Assembly (NCBI RefSeq): GCF_020708045.1
Contig: NZ_JAJFES010000015.1
Location: 62,001 to 126,000, forward strand
Source: Massilia sp. IC2-278
GTDB taxonomy: Bacteria; Pseudomonadota; Gammaproteobacteria; Burkholderiales; Burkholderiaceae_D
Direction of reading: 5' to 3'
Length of the DNA stretch: 64,000 nucleotides
The notes below the pieces were generated by a model. The model searched no databases and was not told the DNA's origin. It saw only the letters and a program-made list of their open reading frames with translations. Below are positions 25,948 through 35,158 of this stretch, one piece after another. The number at the start of each line of letters is the position of its first letter. Positions within the stretch are counted from its first letter, which is position 1. Both the position numbers and the translations under genes were made by a program.

Positions 25948-25967
25948 ACGGCAGCTTCGGCTGCCGT
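25948..25967. terminator. UUCG-loop hairpin between convergent genes
   Basis: ACGGCAGC and GCTGCCGT pair perfectly over TTCG. The hairpin sits between the AGCS stop and the hybrid kinase stop and could end transcripts from both sides, although T-runs are short. Confidence 0.5.
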
Positions 25968-28810
25968 TATCGTTTCGGGTCGCCCATGCGCCGGGCCTTG
26001 CCGATGCCGGCCAGGATTGCTGCCAGTTGCGCGGTGTCGGCCGGCTTCACCAGGTGGTGGTCGAAGCCGGCGGCCAGGGCCTTGCGGCGGTCGCTGTCGT
26101 GGCCGTAGCCGGTCACCGCCACCAGCACCGTGTCGCCCGTCTCGGGCTGCGCGCGCAGGCGCCCGGCCAGTTCATAGCCGTCGATGTCGGGCAGGCCGAT
26201 GTCGAGGATGCACACGTGAGGGCGTTCGCCTTGCGCGCGCGCCAGTGCGGCCAGCGAGCCGTGTTCGACCGCCACCTGGTGGCCGTAGGTCTCCAGCACC
26301 ATGGCCAGCATGGCCGCCGCATCGGCATTGTCGTCGACCACCAGCACGCGCAGGGCCGGGCTACCCGGCGCCGAGGCGGCATCGTTGATGGCGGCGGGGT
26401 CGGGCGCGGCGCCGGCATGCAGGCGCGGCAGGCAGACGCTGAAGCAGCTGCCCTGGCCCGGCCCCGGGCTGGTGCAGGTGACGCTGCCGCCGTGCAGTTC
26501 GACCAGGCTTTTCACCAGCGCCAGGCCCAGGCCCAGGCCGCCGGCCGAGCGGTCCGAGCTGCGCTCGGCCTGGGCGAACAGCTCGAAGGCGCGCGCCGCC
26601 AGTTCCGGCGTCATGCCGATGCCGTTGTCGGCCACCGCGATCAGCACGTGGTCGGCGCGCACTTCCGAGGTGAGGGCGATGCGGCCGCCTTCGTCGGTGT
26701 ACTTGGCGGCGTTGTTCAGGATATTCGCCAGCACCTGCACCAGGCGCTTCTTGTCGCCCAGGACGATCGTGGTGTCCGGCGGGATGTGCGACTGCAGGTG
26801 GTGGCCGCGCGCCTGCATCAGCGGCGCCACCTGCTCGACGGCGTCGGTGACCACGTGCCGGATGTCGAGCGGCGCCATATCGAGTTCGACCAGGCCGCGC
26901 GTGACGCGCGAAACGTCGAGCAGGTCGTTGATCAGGTGGGTCATGTGGTCGACCTGGCGCCCGATGATCTGGCTGGTGTGGCGCACGCGCGCCTCATCGA
27001 GCCTGCCCATGCGCAGCAGGTGGGCCGCCGCGCCGATCGGCGCCAGCGGGTTGCGCAGCTCGTGCGCCAGCATGGCAAGGAACTCGTCCTTGCGGCGGTC
27101 GGCTTCGCGCAGCCTGGCCTCGGCCGCCTTGCGTTCGCTGATGTCGCGGTAGAACACGGCCAGCCGCCCCTCGGGCAGCGGGTAGGCGCGAATCTCGAGC
27201 CAGGCCGTGGCGCCGCTGTCGAGCAGGTAGCTGTACTCCAGGGTCTCGGGCGTCTGCCGTGCGCGCACGCGCCGGTACAGCGCCTCGATTGGCCCGCCCA
27301 CCAGGTGCGGCAGCACGCTCCACATGTCGCGCCCGACCAGCTCGGCGTGCTCGCGCCGCGCCAGGCGCGCGCCGAGCTCGTTGACCTGCAGGATCGTCCA
27401 GTCGCTGTCGAGCAGGCCGATGCCCTCGGCCATGTTGTCGAAGATCTGCTGGCTGCGGTCGCGTTCGGCGCGCAGCGCGGCCTGGGCGCGCGCGCTTTCC
27501 AGCGCAAACCAGGTGCGGTCGACCATGTCCTCGGCCATGGCGATGTGCTCGGCGCTCCAGTGATGCGGCTGGTCGTGGTGCACGCTCAGCACGGCGTGCA
27601 GGCGGCCGTTCTTCATCAGCGGAATGCCAAGGGCCGCGCCCATGCCGGCGGCGCGGTAGGCCGCGGCATGCGGGGCCGTGGCGGCGTCGCGCGTGACGTC
27701 GTCGAGCACCAGCTTGCGGCCGGCGCGCAGCAGATCGACCGCGGCCACGCCGAAGTCGTCGAGGCGCAGGCGCACGCCGCGCATCGAGGCCATGCTGCCG
27801 TCGGTCCAGTCGGGCAGCATCTGGATCCAGGCGCCAGCGGCGTCGGTCTCGCCGTACACCACGCGCTTGCCGCCGAGCTGCTTGCCAAGCAGTTCGCTGG
27901 CGGCGGCGGTCACTTCCTCGGGGTCGGTCAGGGGCCGGATGCGGTCGGCCAGGGCCAGCTGGAAGGCGTGGCGCCGGCCCGCCGTTTCCAGCGTCTCGAA
28001 CAGCGAGCGGTAGCGCTCCTCGCCCGCGGCGAGCGCCACCCTGGCCAGCTTGGTTTCGTGGACGTCGGTCGAGGTGCCGAACCAGCGCTCGATGACACCG
28101 CCGGCATTCCAGTAGGGTTCTGCGCGCACCAGGAACCAGCGGTAGCTGCCGTTCTTCGAGCGGATGCGGTGCTCGGCCTGGAAGGCGCTGCCCGTTGCAT
28201 AGGCTTTGTCCCATGCGGCCATGGTGGCGGCGCCGTCCTCGGGGTGGATGAAGGCGTTGGCCACTTCGGCCGGCGTGGCGGCGTCGACCGGCACCCCGGT
28301 ATAGTCTTCCCACACCCGGTTGAAGTAGATGGCCTGGCCCGAGGCGGTGACGATCCAGACGATCTGCGGGATCGATTCAGCCAGCTGGCGGAAACTGCGT
28401 TCGCTCTCGCGCAGCGCCTGCTCGGTCGCTACCTGGGCCGTCACGTCGCGGAAATAAAAGGTGAGGCCATTCGCGGCGGGCGAAATCCGCACCTCGTACC
28501 ACTTGCCGTGGTCGGGATAGAAGGCCGTGACGTCGGTGACGGTCTTTTCGCGGATCGCCCTGACGTAGGCTTCCTCGAACGCCGTGCCGGCCAGGCCGGG
28601 ATAGGCGTCGCCCATGGCTTTGCCGAGGATCTGCTCGCGGCGCACGTCGAGGATGTGTTCGGCCTGGCGGTTCACATAGGCGATTTCGCCTTGCCGGTTG
28701 ACCGAAAAATAACCGTCGGAGATGCTTTCCAGGATGGCGACCGCCTCGTCAGCCAGTTGCTGCGAGTCGGTGCTGCTGATGGCGGAGCGGGGTTCCGGCG
28801 ATTCGGTCAT
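25967..28810 (-). CDS. PAS/GAF hybrid sensor histidine kinase with C-terminal receiver
   Basis: A 947-residue cytoplasmic kinase without membrane segments. Domains in order are PAS at about 20-125, PAS/PAC at 135-255, GAF at 280-440, PAS at 450-560, HisKA with His583 (MLAHELRNP), HATPase to about 800 (NILNNAAKYTDEGG, DNGIGM, GLGLGLAL), and a receiver from about 819 with phospho-acceptor D870. The stimulus is unknown. The upstream gene on the same strand is a TonB-dependent receptor whose stop lies 50 bp away, so they may share a transcript. No separate regulator is adjacent. Confidence 0.9.
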   Translation of the reverse strand: MTESPEPRSAISSTDSQQLADEAVAILESISDGYFSVNRQGEIAYVNRQAEHILDVRREQILGKAMGDAYPGLAGTAFEEAYVRAIREKTVTDVTAFYPDHGKWYEVRISPAANGLTFYFRDVTAQVATEQALRESERSFRQLAESIPQIVWIVTASGQAIYFNRVWEDYTGVPVDAATPAEVANAFIHPEDGAATMAAWDKAYATGSAFQAEHRIRSKNGSYRWFLVRAEPYWNAGGVIERWFGTSTDVHETKLARVALAAGEERYRSLFETLETAGRRHAFQLALADRIRPLTDPEEVTAAASELLGKQLGGKRVVYGETDAAGAWIQMLPDWTDGSMASMRGVRLRLDDFGVAAVDLLRAGRKLVLDDVTRDAATAPHAAAYRAAGMGAALGIPLMKNGRLHAVLSVHHDQPHHWSAEHIAMAEDMVDRTWFALESARAQAALRAERDRSQQIFDNMAEGIGLLDSDWTILQVNELGARLARREHAELVGRDMWSVLPHLVGGPIEALYRRVRARQTPETLEYSYLLDSGATAWLEIRAYPLPEGRLAVFYRDISERKAAEARLREADRRKDEFLAMLAHELRNPLAPIGAAAHLLRMGRLDEARVRHTSQIIGRQVDHMTHLINDLLDVSRVTRGLVELDMAPLDIRHVVTDAVEQVAPLMQARGHHLQSHIPPDTTIVLGDKKRLVQVLANILNNAAKYTDEGGRIALTSEVRADHVLIAVADNGIGMTPELAARAFELFAQAERSSDRSAGGLGLGLALVKSLVELHGGSVTCTSPGPGQGSCFSVCLPRLHAGAAPDPAAINDAASAPGSPALRVLVVDDNADAAAMLAMVLETYGHQVAVEHGSLAALARAQGERPHVCILDIGLPDIDGYELAGRLRAQPETGDTVLVAVTGYGHDSDRRKALAAGFDHHLVKPADTAQLAAILAGIGKARRMGDPKR

Positions 28811-28860
28811 GCCCGATTATAAATCGACGCGCGCCGGCTCCCCGCGGATATTTCACGCGA

Positions 28861-31263
28861 TCAGAACTTGTGCCACAGGCGCGCGAAATAGGCCGCGCCG
28901 TTCAGGCCGAACTGCACGCTCTCGTACTTGAAGCCGTTGTCGGTTTCGTTCTCGTCCTGCGTGGTCGGCTTGACGTTGAAGATGTTGGTCGCGCCCAGGG
29001 TCAGCCTGGTATTCTCGCTGTACGACCAGCTGAACGAGAGGTCGGCCGAGGTCTTCGCCTTGTAGTAGGCGTTCGGCACCGGCGGGCCCGAGAAGGTGCC
29101 GAGCGTCTGCGGGCCGAAGTGGATGATGCGGAAGTCCGACCCGAATTTACCGAGGCTGTATTCGAAGCCGAGCGTGGCCTTGCGGCGCGGGCCGCCCTGC
29201 TCGATGAACAGGCGTTCGCGTTCCGACAGCAGCACGTCCTCGAAGCCGGCCAGGGCGCTTGGCGCGTGCACGCCAGCCACTTCGGTCTTGCTGAAGTTCA
29301 GGGCCAGGAAGGTGTTCAGGCGGCCGGCGCCCAACGGCATGCGGTGCGCGGCCGTGATGTCCAGGCCCTTGGTTTCGGTGTCGACCGAGTTGACGAAGAA
29401 CTGGGCCTGGCCCACGCCCAGCGTCTGCAGCGTGGCGCCCAGGGCCGGGTAGTTGTCGGCGTCGAAGCGGCCCGACAGCACGATGCGGTCGTCGATGTCG
29501 ATGCGGTACAGATCGGCCGTGACGGACGTGGTCTGCGACGGCGTCCAGGTGGCGCCGACGGTAAAGCTCTTCGACTTTTCTTCCTTCAGTTTTGGGATGC
29601 CGGCAGCGTTGGCCACCGGGCCGCCGTTCGGCGCCAGCACCACGTCGAGCGGCACGCCGCTGACGAAGTCGGTGAAGGTGGAAGAGAAGTAGACCTGCTG
29701 CAGCGACGGCGCGCGGAAGCCGGTGCTGGCCGAGGCGCGCAGCAGCACGTCGCCGCCGAGCTTGAAGGCGGCGGCCAGCTTGCCGTCGGTGGTCGAGCCG
29801 AAGTCGGAGAAGCGCTCGTGGCGCAGCGCGGCCTGCACTTTCAGGCGCTCAGTGACGTCGGCTTCGAGATCCAGATAAGCGGCGGTGCTGTGGCGGCTGC
29901 GCTTGGTGGCGTCGCCCGGCTGGAAGCCCGGGAAGCCCTGGCTGCCGCCGGCGCCGCCGATGCCCACGCCGTCGGCGTCGATCCAGGAACCCTGTTCGCC
30001 CGAGAAGATGCGGTATTGCTCGTTGCGGTATTCGAAGCCGAAGGCGGCGTTCAGGCCGTTCAGGACGTTGCCGTAGTAGCGGCTGAAGTCGGCGTTGGTG
30101 GTCAGCTGGCGGAAGTCGAAGCCGCCGGCGCTGAACGAGCTCGGGCTGATGCCGGCGCCGCCGTTCGTCAGGTCGAGGTTCGCGATCGAGGCGTTCAGCG
30201 TGTTGGCGATGGTGTAGTCGAGGCGGTTGTAGCCGTAGGTCTGGGAGAAGTCGCCGCTCCATTCGCCGAGCTTGGTGCGGTAGCCGGCGGTGGCGTAGCG
30301 GTCCTTCAGGTCGCCGTTGATGAAGGGGACGAAGCCGTTCGGGTACATGGCGGCCGAGTTGCGGGTCGGGATGTCGTCGGTGCCCAGGCCGCCGCGCGCA
30401 AAGGCGGCGCTCGACGCGTCGCGGCGCTGCACGCCGCCGGTGAGGTAGAGCTTGCCCTCGCCGAGTGCGACGTCGCCATTGATGTAAACCGTTTGGTTTT
30501 CGGTCTTGCTGTCGCCGATGATGCGCGGGTTGCCTTCCTCGGCGCGGTTCGAGCGGCCGCGGTACAGGTATTCGGTGGTGATGCCGAAGCTGCCACCGGC
30601 CACCGGGATGCCGCAGTAGGCCGATGCCAGGTAGTTGTCGCCGTCGCCTTCCTTGTACTGGCCCCAGCCGGCCACCGCTTCGCAGCCCAGGCTTTTCTTG
30701 AGTTCGATGTTCATCACGCCGGCGATGGCGTCCGAGCCGTACTGGGCGGCGGCGCCGTCGCGCAGCACCTGCACGTTACGGATCGCCATCAGCGGGATCG
30801 CGTTCAGGTCGGTGCCGGTGTTGCCGCGGTTGCGCGCGCCGAACAAATTGACGAGGGCGGTGGTGTGGCGGCGCTTGCCGTTCACCAGCACCAGGGTCTG
30901 GTCGGAACCGAGGCCGCGCAGGGCGGCGGAATCGACCAGGTCGGCGCCGTCGGCGCCGCTCTGGCGGGTCGAGTTGAACGAAGGGGAGATGTTGGTCAGC
31001 GTCTGCGACAGGTCGAACTGGCTGCCCTGTTCGGCCAGGCGCGTCATCGGGATGACGTCGACCGGGACCGGCGTGTCGGTGCTCGATGCGGCGCCGGTGC
31101 GGCGGGTGCCGACCACGTGCACGCTTTGCATCGTGGTGTTCTCGGCCGCTTCAGGCGTGGCGGTCTGGGCAAAGGCCGGGGGAACGAAGGCGGCCAGGGC
31201 GCTGCTGCCATACAGGCCAAGCAGCACGGCGCGGCGCAATTGAGTCGGTTTGAACACGCACAT
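28861..31263 (-). CDS. TonB-dependent outer-membrane receptor
   Basis: An 800-residue receptor with a signal peptide (ending PPAFA near residue 32). The plug domain covers about 45-190, with VDVIPMTRL, AALRGLGSDQTLVLVNGKRR and GSDAIAGVMNIELKK. The beta barrel follows and ends in the aromatic WHKF, the usual C-terminal Phe for barrel insertion. The ligand is not evident, and no siderophore, B12 or ABC-transporter genes lie near. A hybrid kinase gene follows by 50 bp. Confidence 0.9.
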   Translation of the reverse strand: MCVFKPTQLRRAVLLGLYGSSALAAFVPPAFAQTATPEAAENTTMQSVHVVGTRRTGAASSTDTPVPVDVIPMTRLAEQGSQFDLSQTLTNISPSFNSTRQSGADGADLVDSAALRGLGSDQTLVLVNGKRRHTTALVNLFGARNRGNTGTDLNAIPLMAIRNVQVLRDGAAAQYGSDAIAGVMNIELKKSLGCEAVAGWGQYKEGDGDNYLASAYCGIPVAGGSFGITTEYLYRGRSNRAEEGNPRIIGDSKTENQTVYINGDVALGEGKLYLTGGVQRRDASSAAFARGGLGTDDIPTRNSAAMYPNGFVPFINGDLKDRYATAGYRTKLGEWSGDFSQTYGYNRLDYTIANTLNASIANLDLTNGGAGISPSSFSAGGFDFRQLTTNADFSRYYGNVLNGLNAAFGFEYRNEQYRIFSGEQGSWIDADGVGIGGAGGSQGFPGFQPGDATKRSRHSTAAYLDLEADVTERLKVQAALRHERFSDFGSTTDGKLAAAFKLGGDVLLRASASTGFRAPSLQQVYFSSTFTDFVSGVPLDVVLAPNGGPVANAAGIPKLKEEKSKSFTVGATWTPSQTTSVTADLYRIDIDDRIVLSGRFDADNYPALGATLQTLGVGQAQFFVNSVDTETKGLDITAAHRMPLGAGRLNTFLALNFSKTEVAGVHAPSALAGFEDVLLSERERLFIEQGGPRRKATLGFEYSLGKFGSDFRIIHFGPQTLGTFSGPPVPNAYYKAKTSADLSFSWSYSENTRLTLGATNIFNVKPTTQDENETDNGFKYESVQFGLNGAAYFARLWHKF

Positions 31264-31392
31264 CTCCAGTTAGGCAAACTTGCATGCTAGCCAATATTGG
31301 CAGACTCAACTACTGGGTGTGTCTGAAACACAACGGATGCACCGAAATGGCGTGGATGACAATGCCGGGTGCATGGTTTCGGTGCAGGTTTT

Positions 31393-31483
31393 CGTAGGGT
31401 GGACTCCCGAGTCCACGCTGTGCATGGCATGCATCTCGAATATTTAACCGTGGTACAGCGTGGACTCAGGAGTCCACCCTACG
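31393..31483. repeat. paired palindromic repeat, family B (GGACTC core)
   Basis: CGTAGGGTGGACTC at 31393 and its inverted partner ending CCACCCTACG at 31483 enclose a short spacer. Each arm is a hairpin around GGACTC/GAGTCC. The outer GTAGGGTGG is shared with the other family B copies while the core differs. Confidence 0.8.
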
Positions 31484-31497
31484 AACATCAACAGCAT

Positions 31498-31583
31498 GTA
31501 GGGTGGGTTCTCGAACCCACCAATACAACGGACGATCATTCGACATGCATGCGGTGAATGGTGGGTTCGAGAACCCACCCTAC
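31498..31583. repeat. paired palindromic repeat, family B (GGGTTC core)
   Basis: GTAGGGTGGGTTCTCGAACC (31498 on) and the inverted arm 31560-31583 are exact complements over 24 bp. The right arm ends 4 bp after the metE stop on the minus strand and may serve as its terminator. Confidence 0.82.
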
Positions 31584-31587
31584 GCGA

Positions 31588-33936
31588 TTACGCGGCTTTG
31601 CCTTGCAATGCCTCGCTACGCAACACCTTCGCCGCCTCCACCATGTTGCGCAGCGCCGCCCGCGTCTCAAGCCAGGCCCGGGTCTTCAGGCCGCAATCCG
31701 GATTCACCCACAAATTCGCCGCCGGGATCACCTCGGCCGCCTTGCGCATCAGCCGGGCGATGTCGTCCACCGACGGCACCCGTGGCGAGTGGATGTCGTA
31801 CACGCCCGGCCCGATCGCGTTCGGGTAGGCGAAGTCGCCGAACCCGCGCAGCAGTTCCATGTCCGAGCGGCTGGTTTCGATGGTGATGACGTCGGCATCC
31901 ATCGATGCGATCCCAGGCAGGATGTCGTTGAACTCGGAGTAGCACATGTGGGTGTGCAGCTGGGTCGTATCCGCGATGCCGGACGCCGAAATGCGGAAGG
32001 CGCGCGCGGCCCAGCCGAGGTAGTCGCGCCAGGCAGCGCGGCGCAGCGGCAGGCCTTCGCGGATTGCCGGTTCGTCGATCTGGATGATGCCAATGCCGGC
32101 CGCTTCCAGGTCGCGCACTTCGTCGCGGATCGCCAGCGCGATCTGCAGGGCGGTGGTCGAACGCGGCTGGTCGTCGCGCACGAACGACCATTGCAGGATC
32201 GTGACCGGGCCGGTCAGCATGCCCTTCACCGGACGCGTGGTGAGGCTTTGAGCGTAGGCGGTCCAGGCCACCGTCATCGCGGTGGAACGGGCGACATCGC
32301 CGAACAGCACCGGCGGCTTCACGCAGCGCGAGCCGTAGGATTGGACCCAGCCGTTGGCCGTAAAGGCGAAGCCGTCGAGCTGCTCGCCGAAGTACTCAAC
32401 CATGTCGTTGCGCTCGGCCTCGCCATGCACCAGCACGTCGATATCGAGGGCTTCCTGTTCGCGCACGGCCTGTTCGATCTCGCGCCGCATCGCCGCTTCA
32501 TAGCCGTCCTGCACCAGTTCGCCGCGCTTGAAGGCGGCGCGTGCGGCGCGGATGGCGGCCGTTTGCGGGAAGGAGCCGATCGTGGTGGTCGGGTACAGCG
32601 GCAGGTCGAAACGATCCTGCTGCGCGGCCTGGCGCACGGCGAAGGGACTCGATCGGCGGTCGGCATCCGCCGCGAGCGTGTCGACGCGTTCCCGCACGGC
32701 GCGCTTGCGCACGCGCGGGCTGTTGGCGCGCGCTTCCACCGCCGCGCGCGAGGCGCACAGTTCCAGATAGACGCTGCCGTCGCCTTCGACCAGGGCATTG
32801 CGCAGGATGCGCAGTTCGTCAAGCTTTTCCGCGGCGCCGGCGAGCCAGCCGCGCAGTTCGACGTCGATGGCGGCGTCTTCGCGCAGCGACAGCGGCACGT
32901 GCAGCAGCGAGCACGATGGCGCGAGCCAGAGTTCGCCGCGGCGGCGCTGTGCTAGCGGCTTGAGGCAGGCGAGGGCGCGATCGAGGTCGGTGCGCCAGAT
33001 GTTGCGGCCATCGACGATGCCGACCGAGAGCACCTTGTTATCGGGCAGCCAGTCGGTCACCGATTGCAGCTCGTGGGCGGCGCGTACGCCGTCGACGTGC
33101 AGGCCGGCCACCGGCAGCTTGCAGGCGATGCTCAGCTGGCCTTCGAGCGGCGAGAAGTAGGTGGCCAGCAGCAGCGGCAGGCCGGCCGTGGCCAGCGTGT
33201 GGTAGGCGCGTTCAAAGGCGAGCAGCCAGGCGCCCGGCAGGTCCAGGCCGAGGATCGGTTCGTCGACCTGTACCCATTCGGCGCCGGCCGCTTTCAACTG
33301 CACCAGCAGCTGCACGTAGGCGGGCAGCAGGGTGTCGAGCAGGTCGAGCTTGTCGAAGCCGTCCTGCCTGGCTTTGCCGAGCCAGAGGAAGGTCAGGGGA
33401 CCGATCAGCGCCACCTTGACCTTGTGGCCCAGGGCCCGGGCTTGCGCCATTTCGGCCAGCAGGCGCTCGGGCGCCAGCGCGAAGCTGGTGGCGGCATCGA
33501 ACTCGGGGACCAGGTAGTGGTAGTTGGTGTCGAACCACTTGGTCATTTCCAGTGCCGGCTTGCCGCCTTGCTGGCCGCCGCAGCATCCTGCGCCGTGCGC
33601 GTGTGCTTCCTCGTTTGCCACCTCGTTTGCCACCCCGCGGGCGAGGGTGAAGTAACGCGCCAGCGCCGACTCGCTGCCGTCAAAACCGAAGCGCGCCGGC
33701 TCGCAGCCGAACAGCTGGATGTGGTTCGCCACATGATCGTAGAAGGCGAAGTCGCCGACAGTGACGAAGTCCAGCCCGGCGTTCGCCTGCTGCTGCCAGT
33801 GGCGCGCACGCAGTTCGGCGGCGGTCGCTTCCAGTTGCGCTTCGCTTGTTTCGCCGCGCCAGTGGCGTTCGAGGGCGAACTTCAGCTCGCGTTGCAGGCC
33901 GATGCGTGGATAGCCTAATGTATGAATCTTGATCAT
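31588..33936 (-). CDS. metE: cobalamin-independent methionine synthase
   Basis: A 782-residue enzyme of normal length. It transfers a methyl group from methyltetrahydrofolate (polyglutamate) to homocysteine. The N-terminus is MIKIHTLGYPRIG. The C-terminal catalytic half carries TTTIGSFPQT, the zinc ligands in HTHMCYSEF and NPDCGLKTR, and the DADVITIETSRS segment. A short Cys/His/Gly-rich insert (HAHGAGCCGG) sits in the N-terminal half. It is divergent from metR across 95 bp, the classical arrangement in which MetR with homocysteine activates metE. Confidence 0.96.
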   Translation of the reverse strand: MIKIHTLGYPRIGLQRELKFALERHWRGETSEAQLEATAAELRARHWQQQANAGLDFVTVGDFAFYDHVANHIQLFGCEPARFGFDGSESALARYFTLARGVANEVANEEAHAHGAGCCGGQQGGKPALEMTKWFDTNYHYLVPEFDAATSFALAPERLLAEMAQARALGHKVKVALIGPLTFLWLGKARQDGFDKLDLLDTLLPAYVQLLVQLKAAGAEWVQVDEPILGLDLPGAWLLAFERAYHTLATAGLPLLLATYFSPLEGQLSIACKLPVAGLHVDGVRAAHELQSVTDWLPDNKVLSVGIVDGRNIWRTDLDRALACLKPLAQRRRGELWLAPSCSLLHVPLSLREDAAIDVELRGWLAGAAEKLDELRILRNALVEGDGSVYLELCASRAAVEARANSPRVRKRAVRERVDTLAADADRRSSPFAVRQAAQQDRFDLPLYPTTTIGSFPQTAAIRAARAAFKRGELVQDGYEAAMRREIEQAVREQEALDIDVLVHGEAERNDMVEYFGEQLDGFAFTANGWVQSYGSRCVKPPVLFGDVARSTAMTVAWTAYAQSLTTRPVKGMLTGPVTILQWSFVRDDQPRSTTALQIALAIRDEVRDLEAAGIGIIQIDEPAIREGLPLRRAAWRDYLGWAARAFRISASGIADTTQLHTHMCYSEFNDILPGIASMDADVITIETSRSDMELLRGFGDFAYPNAIGPGVYDIHSPRVPSVDDIARLMRKAAEVIPAANLWVNPDCGLKTRAWLETRAALRNMVEAAKVLRSEALQGKAA

Positions 33937-34019
33937 GATAAATCCAGTTCGTATGAATGATGCTAACGATTTTCGTCAGAACTCATGCATAATTCAAACG
34001 AAAAAATTTCGACTAAACG

Positions 34020-34032
34020 TGAAAATCATTCA
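34020..34032 (+). promoter_or_regulatory. MetR-type binding site
   Basis: TGAA-AATCA-TTCA is an exact match to the TGAA-N5-TTCA consensus for MetR. It overlaps the first base of the metR start codon, a position suited to autorepression. Related half sites (TGAA, TTCA) occur elsewhere in the 95-bp metE-metR gap. Confidence 0.55.
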
Positions 34033-34958
34033 TGGCTACTTCCATTCTTGAACTGCGCCACCTGCGCACCCTGCTGGCGCTGAAAGAGGCCGGCACCATC
34101 TCGCGCGCCGCGCAATTGCTCAACGTGACGCAGTCGGCGCTGTCGCACCAAGTGCTGGCGCTGGAGCGGCAATACGAGACCGGGCTGTTTGAACGCAAGT
34201 CGTCGCCGGTGGCGTTTACGGCTGCCGGCCAGCGCTTGCTGGCGCTGGCCGAGCAGGTCTTGCCGCACATCGGCGCGGCCGAGCGCGACCTGGCGCGCCT
34301 GACCAGCAACGCCACCGGGAAGCTGCGCATCGCGGTCGAATGCCATACCTGCTTCGACTGGCTGATGCCGTCGATGGACGCGTTGCGTGCGCGCTGGCCG
34401 GAAGTCGAGCAGGACATCGTGTCGGGCTTCCAGGCCGATCCGATCGGCCTGCTGCACCAGGACCGCGCCGAGGTGGCGATCGTGTCGGAGCTGGACGAGA
34501 GCGAGACCGACGTGGACTTCCATCCGCTGTTCGAGTTCGAAATGGTGGCGATCCTGCCGCTGAACCATCCGTATCTCGCCAAGCCTTATCTGGTGGCGCA
34601 GGATTTTGCGGGCCAGGCCCTGATCACCTACCCGGTGCCGGACGACATGCTGGACCTGGTGCGCCAGGTGCTGCGCCCGGCCGGCGTCGAGCCGCCGCGG
34701 CGCACGACCGAGTTGACGGTGGGGATGCTGCAGCTGGTGGCCAGCGGACGCGGACTGGCGGCGCTGCCGCTGTGGGCGGTGAACGGCTACCTGGAGCGCG
34801 GCTACGTGGCGCGCTCGCGCATCGGGCCGGAGGGCTTGACGGGGCGCCTGTATGCGGTCACGTCGAAGCGGCTGGCGGGAAATGCCTGCCTGGTCGATTT
34901 CGTGCAGGTGATGCGCGAGACGTCCTTGCTGGCCTTGCCGGGGATTACCTTGCTGTGA
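34032..34958 (+). CDS. metR: LysR-type regulator MetR
   Basis: A 308-residue LysR regulator. The N-terminal HTH (ELRHLRTLLALKEAGTISRAAQLLNVTQSALSHQ) is followed by an effector domain. Divergent placement to metE and motifs such as RIAVECHTCFDWLMP identify it as MetR, which responds to homocysteine and controls methionine synthesis genes. The ATG at 34032 begins directly at the conserved LysR N-terminus. Confidence 0.92.
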   Translation: MATSILELRHLRTLLALKEAGTISRAAQLLNVTQSALSHQVLALERQYETGLFERKSSPVAFTAAGQRLLALAEQVLPHIGAAERDLARLTSNATGKLRIAVECHTCFDWLMPSMDALRARWPEVEQDIVSGFQADPIGLLHQDRAEVAIVSELDESETDVDFHPLFEFEMVAILPLNHPYLAKPYLVAQDFAGQALITYPVPDDMLDLVRQVLRPAGVEPPRRTTELTVGMLQLVASGRGLAALPLWAVNGYLERGYVARSRIGPEGLTGRLYAVTSKRLAGNACLVDFVQVMRETSLLALPGITLL

Positions 34959-34991
34959 GCGGAGCACGCCCATCCGATAGCGGCGTTGTTA

Positions 34992-35146
34992 GTAGGGTGG
35001 GCCGGGCCACGAATGGCACTTGTGCCCACGCGGTCTGACCATCGGCATGCTCGGCAGCCTTTGAGCTGGCCTGCAATCTTCCCGATCCCGGGAAGTTGTG
35101 AAGGTATGCTGGAGTACGACCGCGTGGGCACAAGTGCCCACCCTAC
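34992..35146. repeat. paired palindromic repeat, family B, with a 15-bp insertion in one arm
   Basis: The right arm (35119-35146) is the reverse complement of the left arm (34992-35034) once a 15-bp insertion at 35003-35017 is removed from the left. The core is GTGGGCACTTGTGCCCAC with GTAGGG ends. The pair fills the space between metR and the PhzF-like gene. Confidence 0.78.
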
Positions 35147-35158
35147 ATAAAAACGATG

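Larger units (their letters stand above)
31264..31587. other. intergenic region filled by two family B palindromic pairs
   Basis: Between the receptor start and the metE stop. The first 130 bp would hold the receptor promoter (no clear boxes identified); the rest is two palindromic repeat pairs listed separately. No gene is supported. Confidence 0.6.

Noticed and set aside
26027..28822. A long open frame antisense to the hybrid kinase
   Set aside because: It mirrors the kinase gene, is composed mainly of Arg, Gln, Gly, His and Val as expected from reading GC-rich codons backwards, and has no domain.
28870..31290. A long open frame antisense to the TonB-dependent receptor
   Set aside because: Composition is that of an antisense shadow; the receptor has signal peptide, plug and barrel features.
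31393..31583. Closely spaced repeats that recall a small CRISPR array
   Set aside because: Units are inverted pairs with different cores, not equal direct repeats with unique spacers, and no cas gene is present.
33937..34031. A cobalamin riboswitch before metE
   Set aside because: The gap is only 95 bp, too short for that riboswitch, and shows MetR-type half sites instead.
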